Positions 8,082 through 16,260 of a stretch of DNA of 64,000 nt are shown here, one piece after another; within the stretch, counting starts at the first letter, position 1; every line of letters begins with the position of its first letter. Below the pieces are notes generated by a model that was not told where the DNA came from, did not search any database, and saw nothing but the letters and a program-made list of their open reading frames with translations. The stretch is from a gamma proteobacterium HTCC2207 (GTDB lineage Bacteria > Pseudomonadota > Gammaproteobacteria > Pseudomonadales > Porticoccaceae): contig CAJJAO010000015.1 of assembly GCA_905182265.1 (NCBI GenBank), positions 1 to 64,000 on the forward strand, written 5' to 3'. Made by a program: the position numbers and the translations under genes.

Positions 8082-9101
8082 TTACACATCCTTGCGCTGC
8101 TGCAATAGCAGTGCGACAAAGAATGGAGCGCCTAACAACGCAGTGAGAATGCCCGTGGGCAACTCGGCAGGAATAACCACTATGCGTGCCAAGCTATCGG
8201 CAATTACTAATAATGTAGCCCCAGCCAATGCAGAGGCAGGAATCAGCCAGCGATGGTCTGGACCGATAACAAGGCGCACCATATGGGGGATAATCAATCC
8301 CACAAAGCCCACTAAACCGGCTAAAGCAACAGACACTCCGACACCTAGCGCAGTGAGCACTATTAGTCGGCGCTTAACTCTCTGCACATCAATACCCAGA
8401 TGACGAGCTTCAGATTCCCCCAGCAGCAGCGCATTTAACGCCTTGCTCTCGCGGGGGAACGACACCAGCAACAGCACTGCAACCACACCCATGATGCTGA
8501 CTTTGGCCCAGCTGGCACCACTGAGGTTACCCATTTGCCAAAGGCTAATTTGCCGCAACATGTCGTTGTCAGAAAAGTAACTGAGCAGGCTATTTAAGGC
8601 CCCAGCCAATGCGCCTATAGCAATACCCGCCAGCAGCATAGTGGTAACCGAGGTACCAATATTTGAAGTAGCCAGGCGATAAACCAATAAGGTCGCAGCA
8701 AAGCCACCCAGAAAAGCACCCAGCGCTACCAGCGACAGCCCCATCAAAGCACCCACCTGAATAAAGCCACCGGTAGTCACAATCATCAGGCTGGCACCCA
8801 CTGAGGCACCACTGGAAACACCAATTAAAGAGGGGTCGGCCAAAGGGTTGCGAAACAAGCCCTGCATCACGGCACCGGTGCTGGCCAGTACAGCGCCGAC
8901 AGAAATAGCCAACAGAATACGGGGCAGGCGAATATCAAAAAGAATGGTGTTAATTTGCGCACTCGAGGAGTTGCCGACGATGGCGTTAAGGCCATCCGCC
9001 AAACTAATATCGACAGTACCCAGGGTCAGGGAGACCATTGCCGCCAGAGGCAGCAAAATAATCAATCCAAAAATTAAACTAGGCGCAGCAATTCGACGCA
9101 A
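8082..9101 (-). CDS. btuC: ABC transporter permease, BtuC/FecCD family
   Basis: This inner-membrane permease of 339 aa has about ten predicted transmembrane helices and is expected to work as a homodimer. FecCD-family landmarks are RLPRILLAISVGAVLA near residues 58-73, GLFRNPLADPSLIGVSSG (about 86-103), and the loop LVGFVGLIIPHMVRL close to the C-terminus that contacts the ATPase. It starts one nucleotide after the adenosyltransferase gene ends, so translation is probably coupled. Specificity for B12 rather than haem or siderophores is inferred from the operon. Confidence 0.87.
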   Translation of the reverse strand: MRRIAAPSLIFGLIILLPLAAMVSLTLGTVDISLADGLNAIVGNSSSAQINTILFDIRLPRILLAISVGAVLASTGAVMQGLFRNPLADPSLIGVSSGASVGASLMIVTTGGFIQVGALMGLSLVALGAFLGGFAATLLVYRLATSNIGTSVTTMLLAGIAIGALAGALNSLLSYFSDNDMLRQISLWQMGNLSGASWAKVSIMGVVAVLLLVSFPRESKALNALLLGESEARHLGIDVQRVKRRLIVLTALGVGVSVALAGLVGFVGLIIPHMVRLVIGPDHRWLIPASALAGATLLVIADSLARIVVIPAELPTGILTALLGAPFFVALLLQQRKDV

Positions 9102-9102
9102 A

Positions 9103-9717
9103 TTAGTAGTCCACGCCCTTGCGAGCCATAACGCCAGAATTGTAGGCGTGTTTCACTTCTTTAATTTCTGAAACCGTATCTGCCATGTCGGCCAGTGTTG
9201 AACCACCACCACGGCCAGTAACAACGACTGACTGGTTGGCTGGTCGGTTCTTTAGGGCTTCAAAAATTTTATTTTCATCGAGGTATTTAAAGCTCAGCAT
9301 GTAGGTCAACTCATCTAACACAACCAGATGATAGCTTTCGTCTTTGAGCATTTTCTCGGCCACTGCCCAGCTGACTTCTGCGGCGGCTATGTCTGCCGAG
9401 CGATCCTGAGTATCCCAAGTAAAGCCCGTACCCATCTGCTGAAACGTCACCTGAGGGCATTGGTCGCGAACGTATATTTCTTCGCCAGACAACATGGCCC
9501 CTTTAATAAACTGCACCACGCCAACTTTGTAGCCATAGCCCAGAGCCCGCATGACCATACCAAAGGCAGAGCTTGATTTGCCCTTGCCATTGCCCGTCAA
9601 CAGAATAAAAACCCCACGCTCTGTATCCGCAGCAGCAACGGTAGAGTCAATGTTGTCTTTCATTTTTTTCATCTTGGTTTTATGGCTACTGTCTTTTTTC
9701 GCCTGATCGTCTGTCAT
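9103..9717 (-). CDS. cobO: Cob(I)alamin adenosyltransferase, CobO/BtuR type
   Basis: This enzyme transfers the adenosyl group of ATP to cob(I)alamin and makes coenzyme B12 in the cytoplasm. The modified P-loop GNGKGKSSSAFG sits at about residues 43-54, GFTWDTQD is the family motif, and VVLDELTY is the Walker-B-like segment. It is of normal length (204 aa) with a lysine-rich, low-complexity N-terminal extension of about 30 residues (KTKMKKMKD). In this operon it would convert salvaged corrinoid to the active cofactor. No de novo corrin-ring or nucleotide-loop assembly genes lie in the window, which suggests import followed by adenosylation. Confidence 0.92.
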   Translation of the reverse strand: MTDDQAKKDSSHKTKMKKMKDNIDSTVAAADTERGVFILLTGNGKGKSSSAFGMVMRALGYGYKVGVVQFIKGAMLSGEEIYVRDQCPQVTFQQMGTGFTWDTQDRSADIAAAEVSWAVAEKMLKDESYHLVVLDELTYMLSFKYLDENKIFEALKNRPANQSVVVTGRGGGSTLADMADTVSEIKEVKHAYNSGVMARKGVDY

Positions 9718-9729
9718 TTTATTAAAACC

Positions 9730-10644
9730 TTATTCGATAATTTTTATGGCAGCGGGAAGTCCCGCTGGCAATGAATGAATACTGGGGTGTAGAGCGTTGG
9801 CCATAATTTCCAGCGCGTCTACGAGTCTTGGACCAGGGCGGCTAAAGTAAGCGTTACCGTCCACTAAAAAAACTTTGGTGTTGGCCGCCGCCTGCAGTTC
9901 AATAAAGCCGTCGCAAGCGATAAACGCCTCGACGTCCTGCATGGATCGCTGCACATTAAAACCACAGAGGGCGATAAAAATATAGTCTGGCCGAGCCGCA
10001 ATTAACTGATCCCATTCGCGGCGTTGCGAGGGCTCTTGTTTGGCACCAAAACAGGGCTCACCGCCAGCTAGATCAATAATTTCTGGGCTCCAGTGCCCAC
10101 CGTCAAATAATGGTTCTAACCAATCTAACAGAGCCACTCTCGGTTTGTCACCAATGGTTTGAGAGCGCTCTGCCACTGTATCTATGCGAGCCTGTAACTC
10201 TGCCCTATAACGGTGCCCAGATTCCTCACAGTTGGCCGCCTTGGCCAGCAGGTTAATGGTGTCCAGTACATCGCCGAGGCAAATAGGCTCTAGGTTAACA
10301 ACCTGTGGATCACCGGGCAGACGGCCAATGGCCTTGGCCACATCGTTGCCCGACACCGCACAAACATCACAGAGTGCCTGAGTCACAATAAGTTGTGGCT
10401 CAAGTTCTATAAGGGGAGTCATCACTAGATCGTAAAGCGCCTCATCATTTTTTAACTGGTCGGTGACCAGGCGATCGATCTCGCCGCTATCAAGGCCTTC
10501 GGGGATTCGTGAACTGGTGAGTATGGGCAAACCAACCACAGAAGGTGGGTAATCACATTCATGGGACACACCCACAAGCTGATCACGCAGGCCTAGGCCG
10601 CAGACCAATTCTGTGGCACTGGGTAGAAGCGATACAATTTTCAT
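9730..10644 (-). CDS. BtuF-like cobalamin-binding protein without signal peptide
   Basis: This 304-aa protein has the class III solute-binding fold (opening KIVSLLPSATELVCGLG) but begins directly at the domain and lacks a signal sequence, so it is predicted to be cytoplasmic. Features include an HECDYP segment (about residues 28-33) and Cys-rich ALCDVCAVSG (about 120). Such signal-less paralogues recur in B12 clusters of proteobacteria; their function is not settled and might be cobalamin handling or sensing rather than transport. The ATG overlaps the stop of the upstream DUF71 gene by 4 nt (ATGA), so the two are translationally coupled. The operon therefore holds two BtuF-like proteins of different location. 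Confidence 0.8.
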   Translation of the reverse strand: MKIVSLLPSATELVCGLGLRDQLVGVSHECDYPPSVVGLPILTSSRIPEGLDSGEIDRLVTDQLKNDEALYDLVMTPLIELEPQLIVTQALCDVCAVSGNDVAKAIGRLPGDPQVVNLEPICLGDVLDTINLLAKAANCEESGHRYRAELQARIDTVAERSQTIGDKPRVALLDWLEPLFDGGHWSPEIIDLAGGEPCFGAKQEPSQRREWDQLIAARPDYIFIALCGFNVQRSMQDVEAFIACDGFIELQAAANTKVFLVDGNAYFSRPGPRLVDALEIMANALHPSIHSLPAGLPAAIKIIE

Positions 10645-11465
10645 TTCGATCCCTCTAAGCGAGAAAGCGACTTATTAAAGAGCGAAAGCGATCCACTAAA
10701 GGGCGAAAGCGACTTATTAACGGCCGAAGGCGACTCATCTAAGCGAGAAAGCGACTTATTAAAGAGCGAAAGCGACCCACCAAAAACCAAATCAGCATAG
10801 ACAAAACCATCTCTACTAACCACCTCACCAGCCACCACAGGAATGGGCTGTTTAAACATGGGGCCATCCCAGGCAAAGGTATGGAATTCACCATTTTCGC
10901 CACAGGGATCGACTGAGTCTGGGAGTTGCTTAAGCAGCTCATGGGAGAATGCATGGCCGGCTAAATGCTCTGGCATCACACGGGGATCAAGGCAGGTGAT
11001 CGCGGCTTTGAGCCCACCGACAATCATCTGTTGGGCTAATTGTTCTGTGGGAATTTGCCACAGAGGAAACAACAGTTCGAGACCGGTGTCGGCCATCTGC
11101 TGTTCTCGATATGCACGGATATCTTCTAAGTAGAGATCGCCAAAAGCAACGGCATCCATTGCAAACTGACTGCGAGCGTCTTCCAACGCCTCACCCATAA
11201 TAGTTTCGTACTGCTCGTTGCTACAGGGCCACGGCAAGGCAATTTCAAATAGGGGCAAGCCTGCCGCCTGGGCCTGAAGTTGCAATAGTTGCTGGCGCAC
11301 CCCATGGATTGCAGAGCGATTAAACTGACTGTTAAAGGTGGTGAGTAAACCCACCACCTCAACAGAAGGGTCCTGCTGCAGCTGATACAAAGTCCAAGCC
11401 GAGTCTTTGCCACTGCTCCAAGAAAGCAGTACTCGTTTGGGACCTGTGTCAACTGGCTGAGTCAT
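10641..11465 (-). CDS. DUF71/COG2102 ATP pyrophosphatase, B12-associated type, with heptad-repeat tail
   Basis: The N-terminal ATP-pyrophosphatase (adenine nucleotide alpha hydrolase) domain covers about residues 8-228, with the PP-loop SWSSGKDSA near 16-24. The eukaryotic relative Dph6 amidates diphthine. Comparative genomics has proposed that a bacterial DUF71 subgroup found in B12 operons works in B12 salvage, and this gene sits between the btuB-like gene and a BtuF-like gene under a B12 riboswitch. The C-terminal 44 residues (231-274) are odd: six seven-residue repeats of the type SLSxxNK, absent from the core fold. The exact reaction is unknown. The stop overlaps the next start by 4 nt. 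Confidence 0.82.
   Translation of the reverse strand: MTQPVDTGPKRVLLSWSSGKDSAWTLYQLQQDPSVEVVGLLTTFNSQFNRSAIHGVRQQLLQLQAQAAGLPLFEIALPWPCSNEQYETIMGEALEDARSQFAMDAVAFGDLYLEDIRAYREQQMADTGLELLFPLWQIPTEQLAQQMIVGGLKAAITCLDPRVMPEHLAGHAFSHELLKQLPDSVDPCGENGEFHTFAWDGPMFKQPIPVVAGEVVSRDGFVYADLVFGGSLSLFNKSLSRLDESPSAVNKSLSPFSGSLSLFNKSLSRLEGSK
10650..10775 (-). repeat. Six 21-bp tandem repeats at the 3' end of the DUF71 gene
   Basis: The last codons consist of six imperfect 21-bp units (plus-strand core AGCGAAAGCGACTTATTAA) encoding SLSLFNK, SLSRLDE, SPSAVNK, SLSPFSG, SLSLFNK and SLSRLEG. Units 1-2 and 5-6 form a near-identical 42-bp pair, which suggests a recent higher-order duplication. Confidence 0.85.
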
Positions 11466-11480
11466 GCTGGACGCCTACAA

Positions 11481-13403
11481 TTACAGGTCAAAGCGAAAAC
11501 CGAGGTTCGCGCCAAATCCAAGAGTCTGAAAACCAAAGACTTCTTCGTAGTCATCATCCAATAAATTGTCCAGACGTACATAAATATCTAACCGCTCCGT
11601 CGCACTGTAATTAGCAGTAACATTTACTAGGGTGTATGTGTCCAAAGTGACTGTCTGAGATGGCGTTGGAAACGGCGGAAAGTACAGGTCAGTCTGGCTA
11701 CCATTGAACTGAGTATTGGCATTGATATGCAGATTTTCTGTGGCCTGCCAGGCTACATTTAAGCTGCCTGTGTGACGTGCACGACGCACCTCATCTATGT
11801 ATCCACCGGCACCATCAGACTCAACAGAATCTGTGTAGGTGTAGGCAGAGTTAATAGAAAGATCATCGGTCAGAGTAGCCGAGGCGGTTAATTCGATGCC
11901 CTGGCGCTTACTGACACCATCTTTATTTGCAGAGGTAAAGCCAAAAGTAGCTGGGTCGTAGACAAAGCCATTAATTTCATTCTCTAGCTCTGAATCAAAT
12001 AACGTCGCAGATAAGATAAGTGCAGCTGGCGCTAACTCCATATCGACACCCAACTCCCAGCTTGTTGACTCTTCTGGGTCAAGATTAGGGTTGCCAATGA
12101 AGTTGGTGTAAAACCCAAAACGCTCAGAAAAAGTAGGGTTTTTAACTGCTGTGCCGTAAGCACTGCGCAGACGAGTGTTATCGCTTATTTGATAAACTGC
12201 TTCCACTCTCATGGTATTGGCACTCTCAAATTCAGAGTTATCGTCGTAACGGCCACTGGCGGCTAAGGTTAGCGCATCAGATATATCGGTGCGGTATTCA
12301 ATGGCAAAGCTATCGGTATTTCGCTCACGATCCTGATTGGGATTCAAGCCCCAGTTCAGGGGTCCACGCTGCTGGTAGTCCTCTTCTTCACGCTCGGCCA
12401 AAACCGAAATACGCTGAGTAGCCTGGTCCCAAAACATTGAACCAATATACTGATACTGGTCTTTGGTAGACGCTGTTACATTGCCTAAGATGCCATCGGC
12501 AAAGGCTTCGTTATCATTGCTTGATTGGGCAATAACTAGCTTGTGCTGCCAACGACCATTGGCAGAGGCATAGTCGCCCTGGACGCGCATAGTGCTGTTA
12601 CGAAATTCTGAAACACGATCCTGGTCTTCTACAAAACCGTCAAAATCGCTGTCGGCATCAAACTCATTGAAACCGTCAGACTGGCGAGCGGCAAAAGACA
12701 CATTCAACTCTTCGCTGACTTTATAGCCTGCCTTGAAGTTGATACTGGTATTTTCGTAACCATCTTTCTCGTTACCCGTGCGTGAGACATTATCGCCTTC
12801 GGTGTCTGTGGTGCTAACACCCAAGCGAACATTTAAGTCGCCCTTGATTCCGCCAACGCTAAAACCACTGCGTTGGGTAGAAAAACTACCGGTTTCGGTA
12901 AACAGCTTGGCGCTGTAAGGCTCGTCGGCACTGCGAGTAATGATATTCACTACACCAGCCATGGCATCGCTGCCGCGCATAGAACTCTGGGGGCCGCGAA
13001 TCACTTCGATACGCTCGATATCGTCTGCAGACAAAGTGCCCCAATTAAGCTCATCTCCCTGAGAGGGATCATTGGCTTCAACGCCGTCGATAAGAACCAA
13101 TAGGTGGTTAGCTTCGGCGCCACGGGCGCGAATTTGGGTCTGCGAACCCTGCACACCGCTGCGGCTCACCGCAAGGCCAGGTACATCGCGTAACAGATCG
13201 CTGACGCTAAGAGCGGCACGATTGCTTAACTGCTCTCGATCAATAACGGTAATAGCATTAGCCGATCGCTTGGCCGCAATAGGCACAAGGGATGCACTAA
13301 CAAGTACTTCTTGGATTTCTGTTTCAGCAGCGGTCACTGCTTGGGTAAATAGGGATGTGGCAGACAGCGTTAAAACTGCGCCAAATAAAGATGATTTTTT
13401 CAT
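11481..13403 (-). CDS. btuB: TonB-dependent outer-membrane receptor, BtuB-like (vitamin B12)
   Basis: This outer-membrane gated porin imports B12 with TonB energy. I place the start at the ATG at 13403 (640 aa): it follows GAGG by a good spacing and gives a signal peptide MKKSSLFGAVLTL; a GTG at 13424 would add seven residues. A TonB-box-like segment EIQEVLVSAS follows the signal peptide. The plug domain spans about residues 40-150 (contains VIRGPQSSMRGSDAMAGVVN), then a 22-strand barrel ends in the aromatic C-terminal FRFDL. The length is close to E. coli BtuB. It is the first gene after the cobalamin riboswitch, which supports the ligand assignment. Confidence 0.92.
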   Translation of the reverse strand: MKKSSLFGAVLTLSATSLFTQAVTAAETEIQEVLVSASLVPIAAKRSANAITVIDREQLSNRAALSVSDLLRDVPGLAVSRSGVQGSQTQIRARGAEANHLLVLIDGVEANDPSQGDELNWGTLSADDIERIEVIRGPQSSMRGSDAMAGVVNIITRSADEPYSAKLFTETGSFSTQRSGFSVGGIKGDLNVRLGVSTTDTEGDNVSRTGNEKDGYENTSINFKAGYKVSEELNVSFAARQSDGFNEFDADSDFDGFVEDQDRVSEFRNSTMRVQGDYASANGRWQHKLVIAQSSNDNEAFADGILGNVTASTKDQYQYIGSMFWDQATQRISVLAEREEEDYQQRGPLNWGLNPNQDRERNTDSFAIEYRTDISDALTLAASGRYDDNSEFESANTMRVEAVYQISDNTRLRSAYGTAVKNPTFSERFGFYTNFIGNPNLDPEESTSWELGVDMELAPAALILSATLFDSELENEINGFVYDPATFGFTSANKDGVSKRQGIELTASATLTDDLSINSAYTYTDSVESDGAGGYIDEVRRARHTGSLNVAWQATENLHINANTQFNGSQTDLYFPPFPTPSQTVTLDTYTLVNVTANYSATERLDIYVRLDNLLDDDYEEVFGFQTLGFGANLGFRFDL

Positions 13404-13514
13404 GATTTCCTCTAACACACTCACACCCGAGCGATTATTTAAATAAACGGGGGCGTACAGGCAGAGGGACAGAGACTGTCAATCAGCACAAGACCGCACC
13501 CCGCGGTTTGTCTG

Positions 13515-13760
13515 CATAGCGATAGGCCGGTCTCCGGACTCATAAGCGAGTTGCCTGTTAGGGCCTCTCTATTTAGCTACCTTCCCATGCCAAAAATCGC
13601 ACAGTGGTCATACAGCTAAACATTCTTATTTACCGTTGCGGGGGCAGTGTCGGGATGGCTAGCAGACCAAGCGTTAAATCACTCAGGCTGTGCGCACCGA
13701 CTTCCCATTTCACTCTTTCTCTACCAACCCGAAGGCGGGTGAAGAAACAGAACCTATTGC
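13515..13760 (-). ncRNA. Cobalamin (AdoCbl) riboswitch upstream of btuB
   Basis: Read on the minus strand, the region contains the B12 box AGTCCGGAGACCGGCC (13540-13525), matching AGYCMGRAGACCKGCC. About 95 nt upstream is the conserved GCCCCCGCAACGG segment (13645-13633), and a GGGAAGTCGGTGCG-type element lies near 13690-13710. Order and spacing match the cobalamin riboswitch class. It occupies the 495-base gap between btuB and the divergent ABM gene, with about 110 nt to the btuB start. Small hairpins (ACCGC/GCGGT near 13492-13506, GACAG/CTGTC near 13470-13482) lie between the aptamer and the start and could take part in switching. Binding of adenosylcobalamin would repress the whole operon. 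The exact 5' boundary is uncertain. Confidence 0.93.
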
Positions 13761-13898
13761 CGAAGCAAGAGCGGGCAATCTACCCTCGCACGCTTTTGTT
13801 GTCAATCTGGATCACTAACAAATCAATAATTGCCATGGTAACCTAGCGCCCTTAAAGTTCAGGTCGAACTACATTTAGAACCAAAAGGTTGAGGGATT

Positions 13899-14183
13899 AT
13901 GCTGGCTGTATTGATAAAACGAGTATTGGCATCGGAAATGGAAGCCACCTATGAAGAATTTTCAAGCAAGATTATTCAAGCCGCTGTGCCAGCCAAAGGC
14001 TTTATCTCTAGCAAGTCATTTAAAGATTTAAACGACACCAAGGTTCGCTACACCATGATCCAGATGGAGAGCCTTGCAGATTGGAAGGCTTGGTATCAGT
14101 CAGATGAACGCAAGAAAGCTCTGGGGCAGATTCAGCCACTGCTGCGAGAGCCAGAAGATATCTCTATTTTGACGACGGCTTAA
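13899..14183 (+). CDS. Antibiotic biosynthesis monooxygenase (ABM)-domain small protein
   Basis: This 94-aa protein is a single ferredoxin-like ABM domain. Its pattern is typical: an N-terminal strand MLAVLIKRVL, a helix with EEFSSKIIQAA, a central GFISSKSFKD, and DWKAWYQSDERK near the C-terminus. Members act as cofactor-free monooxygenases, haem degraders or of unknown role; key residues here do not settle which. It is transcribed divergently from the riboswitch-controlled B12 operon and stands alone before the convergent radA. No signal peptide is seen. Confidence 0.75.
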   Translation: MLAVLIKRVLASEMEATYEEFSSKIIQAAVPAKGFISSKSFKDLNDTKVRYTMIQMESLADWKAWYQSDERKKALGQIQPLLREPEDISILTTA

Positions 14184-14200
14184 TCAAAACCATTTAGGTA

Positions 14201-15571
14201 TTAGGAACAGGCATCTAGCGCCTCTGTAACCTTGCGCACCGAGATAACCTCCATGCCCTTAATGGGTTGTTTGGGCGCATTGCCCGCCGGCACAATCGCC
14301 CGGGTAAAGCCATGTTTAGCCGCTTCTCGCAATCGTTCCTGACCATTGGCCACTGGCCGAATTTCCCCTGAAAGCCCCACCTCACCAAACACTACCAAAT
14401 CCTGAGGCAATGCTTTGTCCCGGAAGCTGGAGATCACCGACAGAATAAGTGCCAAATCAGCGCTGGTCTCTAGCACCTTGACGCCACCCACCACATTGAC
14501 GAAAACATCTTGGTCACCCACCGCAATACCGCCATGACGATGTAATACCGCCAGCAGCATAGACAGCCGATTATGGTCCAGACCCACTGTCACACGCCGC
14601 GGATTGCCAAGATGGCTGTCATCAACCAACGCCTGCAATTCTACTAATAAGGGCCTTGTGCCCTCCCAGATCACCATCACCACACTGCCCGAAGAGACCT
14701 CTTCGCCCCGCTGCAAAAAAATTGCCGAAGGGTTGGCCACTTCTTTTAGGCCTTTATCGGTCATGGCAAAAACACCCAGCTCATTAATCGCTCCAAAGCG
14801 GTTTTTGTTGCTGCGCAGAGTGCGGAAATGGCTATCACTGGAACCTTCGAGCATCAGCGAGCAATCAATCATATGCTCTAGCACCTTGGGGCCTGCCAGC
14901 GAGCCGTCTTTGGTCACATGGCCCACCAGAATTAATACTGTGCCAGTCTGCTTGGCAAAGCGCACCAGCATAGAGGCACTCTCGCGCACCTGAGATACAC
15001 TGCCCGGTGCCGAGGTCACCTCTTCCAAATGCATAACTTGAATTGAATCGATAACCAGTATTTTAGGGCGCTTCTGCTCGGCAATAGCGCAGACCACTTC
15101 CACTGAAGTCTCCGCCATAATCTCGAGTTTATCGGTGGGCAGATCTAAACGATGTGCTCGCATAGCAAGCTGCTGTGGTGATTCCTCACCAGTGACATAG
15201 AGAGCGGTATTATTTTCGGCTAGCTTACAGAGAGTCTGTAATAGCAGAGTACTTTTGCCCGCCCCGGGTTCGCCGCCAACCAAAATCGCTGAGCCAGGCA
15301 CCAAGCCACCACCCAACACCAGATCAAACTCACCTGTGCCAGTGGTAATACGGGGTATTTCATCTAGAGCAATGTCGGCCAATGTCTTTACGGCACCATC
15401 AACCACCCCCGCAAAACCAGGACGCGATATCTTGCCGCCTCGGGATGCTGGCCCTAGACGCACCTCAGATAGAGTATTCCACGCCTTGCACTCGCCGCAC
15501 TGCCCCTGCCATTTGCGATAGTCGGCGCCGCAGTCATTGCAGACGTAGGCTGATTTCTGTTTGAGCGCCAA
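14201..15571 (-). CDS. radA: DNA repair ATPase RadA (Sms)
   Basis: RadA is a RecA-like helicase that promotes branch migration during recombinational repair. The protein shows, in order, a four-cysteine zinc finger (C11, C14, C25, C28), a Walker A GGEPGAGKST (99-108), the RadA-specific KNRFG motif (256-260), and a Lon-protease-like C-terminal domain (about 280-456) with DVFVNVVGGVKV. The length of 456 aa is normal. The gene is alone on its strand between the ABM gene and the divergent GNAT gene. Confidence 0.96.
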   Translation of the reverse strand: MALKQKSAYVCNDCGADYRKWQGQCGECKAWNTLSEVRLGPASRGGKISRPGFAGVVDGAVKTLADIALDEIPRITTGTGEFDLVLGGGLVPGSAILVGGEPGAGKSTLLLQTLCKLAENNTALYVTGEESPQQLAMRAHRLDLPTDKLEIMAETSVEVVCAIAEQKRPKILVIDSIQVMHLEEVTSAPGSVSQVRESASMLVRFAKQTGTVLILVGHVTKDGSLAGPKVLEHMIDCSLMLEGSSDSHFRTLRSNKNRFGAINELGVFAMTDKGLKEVANPSAIFLQRGEEVSSGSVVMVIWEGTRPLLVELQALVDDSHLGNPRRVTVGLDHNRLSMLLAVLHRHGGIAVGDQDVFVNVVGGVKVLETSADLALILSVISSFRDKALPQDLVVFGEVGLSGEIRPVANGQERLREAAKHGFTRAIVPAGNAPKQPIKGMEVISVRKVTEALDACS

Positions 15572-15705
15572 GGGCTTTCTCCAATCGTTGAGCGGTTTTT
15601 ACAATTGCTTATTTTAAGTCTATAGCTGTTATTATGTACAGTAATAATAATTACTGCTCAAGGCTAAGATAAGAGCACTTCAAAATAACAACAAAAATAA
15701 TCCTT

Positions 15706-16260
15706 ATGCCTGTTAATAAGCCTACGAATAAGCCCGCGAACAAGTCTGTGAATAAGCCTAACTCATTATCCATCCGTCAGGCCCGCATCGAAGACTGCCC
15801 GCTGATACTCAGATTTATTCGAGAGCTGGCAGACTACGAAAAACTGCTTCACGAAGTGGTGGCCGATGTGCCCGCACTAGAGGCATCATTATTTGGCGAC
15901 AAGCAGCATGCCGAGGTAGTTATTGCCGAGCATGAGGGCCAGCCCGTCGGCTTTGCCCTGTTCTTTCACAACTACTCTACCTTTCTCGCGCGACCCGGCC
16001 TCTATTTAGAAGACCTGTATATTCAGCCCGAGATGCGCGGTAAAGGGTTTGGCAAAACCCTGCTTGGCTATCTAGCCGCCCTAGCCCTAGAACAAAACTG
16101 CGGCAGGCTGGAATGGTGGGTGCTGGACTGGAACCAGCCCGCCAAAGATTTTTACCAATCCCTGGGAGCAGAGCCTATGGATGACTGGACGGTTAACCGA
16201 GTAACCGGTGACGCCCTAACAAAACTCGCCAATCACTTTTCATCTCAGGAGTCGTTATGA
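15706..16260 (+). CDS. GNAT N-acetyltransferase, diamine/spermidine acetyltransferase-like
   Basis: This 184-aa protein has one GNAT domain at about residues 20-175. The acetyl-CoA loop is visible as RGKGFGKTLL, preceded by YLEDLYIQPE and followed by RLEWWVLDWNQPAKDFY, the signature of the SSAT-like (polyamine/thialysine) branch. The first 20 residues are a repeated Asn-Lys-Pro extension (NKPTNKPANKSVNKPN), apparently grown by triplet repeats; an internal start would remove it but there is none at the domain edge. The stop overlaps the start of the halohydrin-dehalogenase-like gene by 4 nt (ATGA), so the two are translationally coupled. The substrate is unknown. Confidence 0.8.
   Translation: MPVNKPTNKPANKSVNKPNSLSIRQARIEDCPLILRFIRELADYEKLLHEVVADVPALEASLFGDKQHAEVVIAEHEGQPVGFALFFHNYSTFLARPGLYLEDLYIQPEMRGKGFGKTLLGYLAALALEQNCGRLEWWVLDWNQPAKDFYQSLGAEPMDDWTVNRVTGDALTKLANHFSSQESL

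Noticed and set aside
10650..10775. Regular repeats considered as a CRISPR array
   Set aside because: Units are contiguous 21-bp coding repeats with no spacers and no cas genes nearby.
13604..13846. 80-codon plus-strand reading frame between btuB and the ABM gene
   Set aside because: It lies antisense to the cobalamin riboswitch, whose conserved elements explain the sequence.
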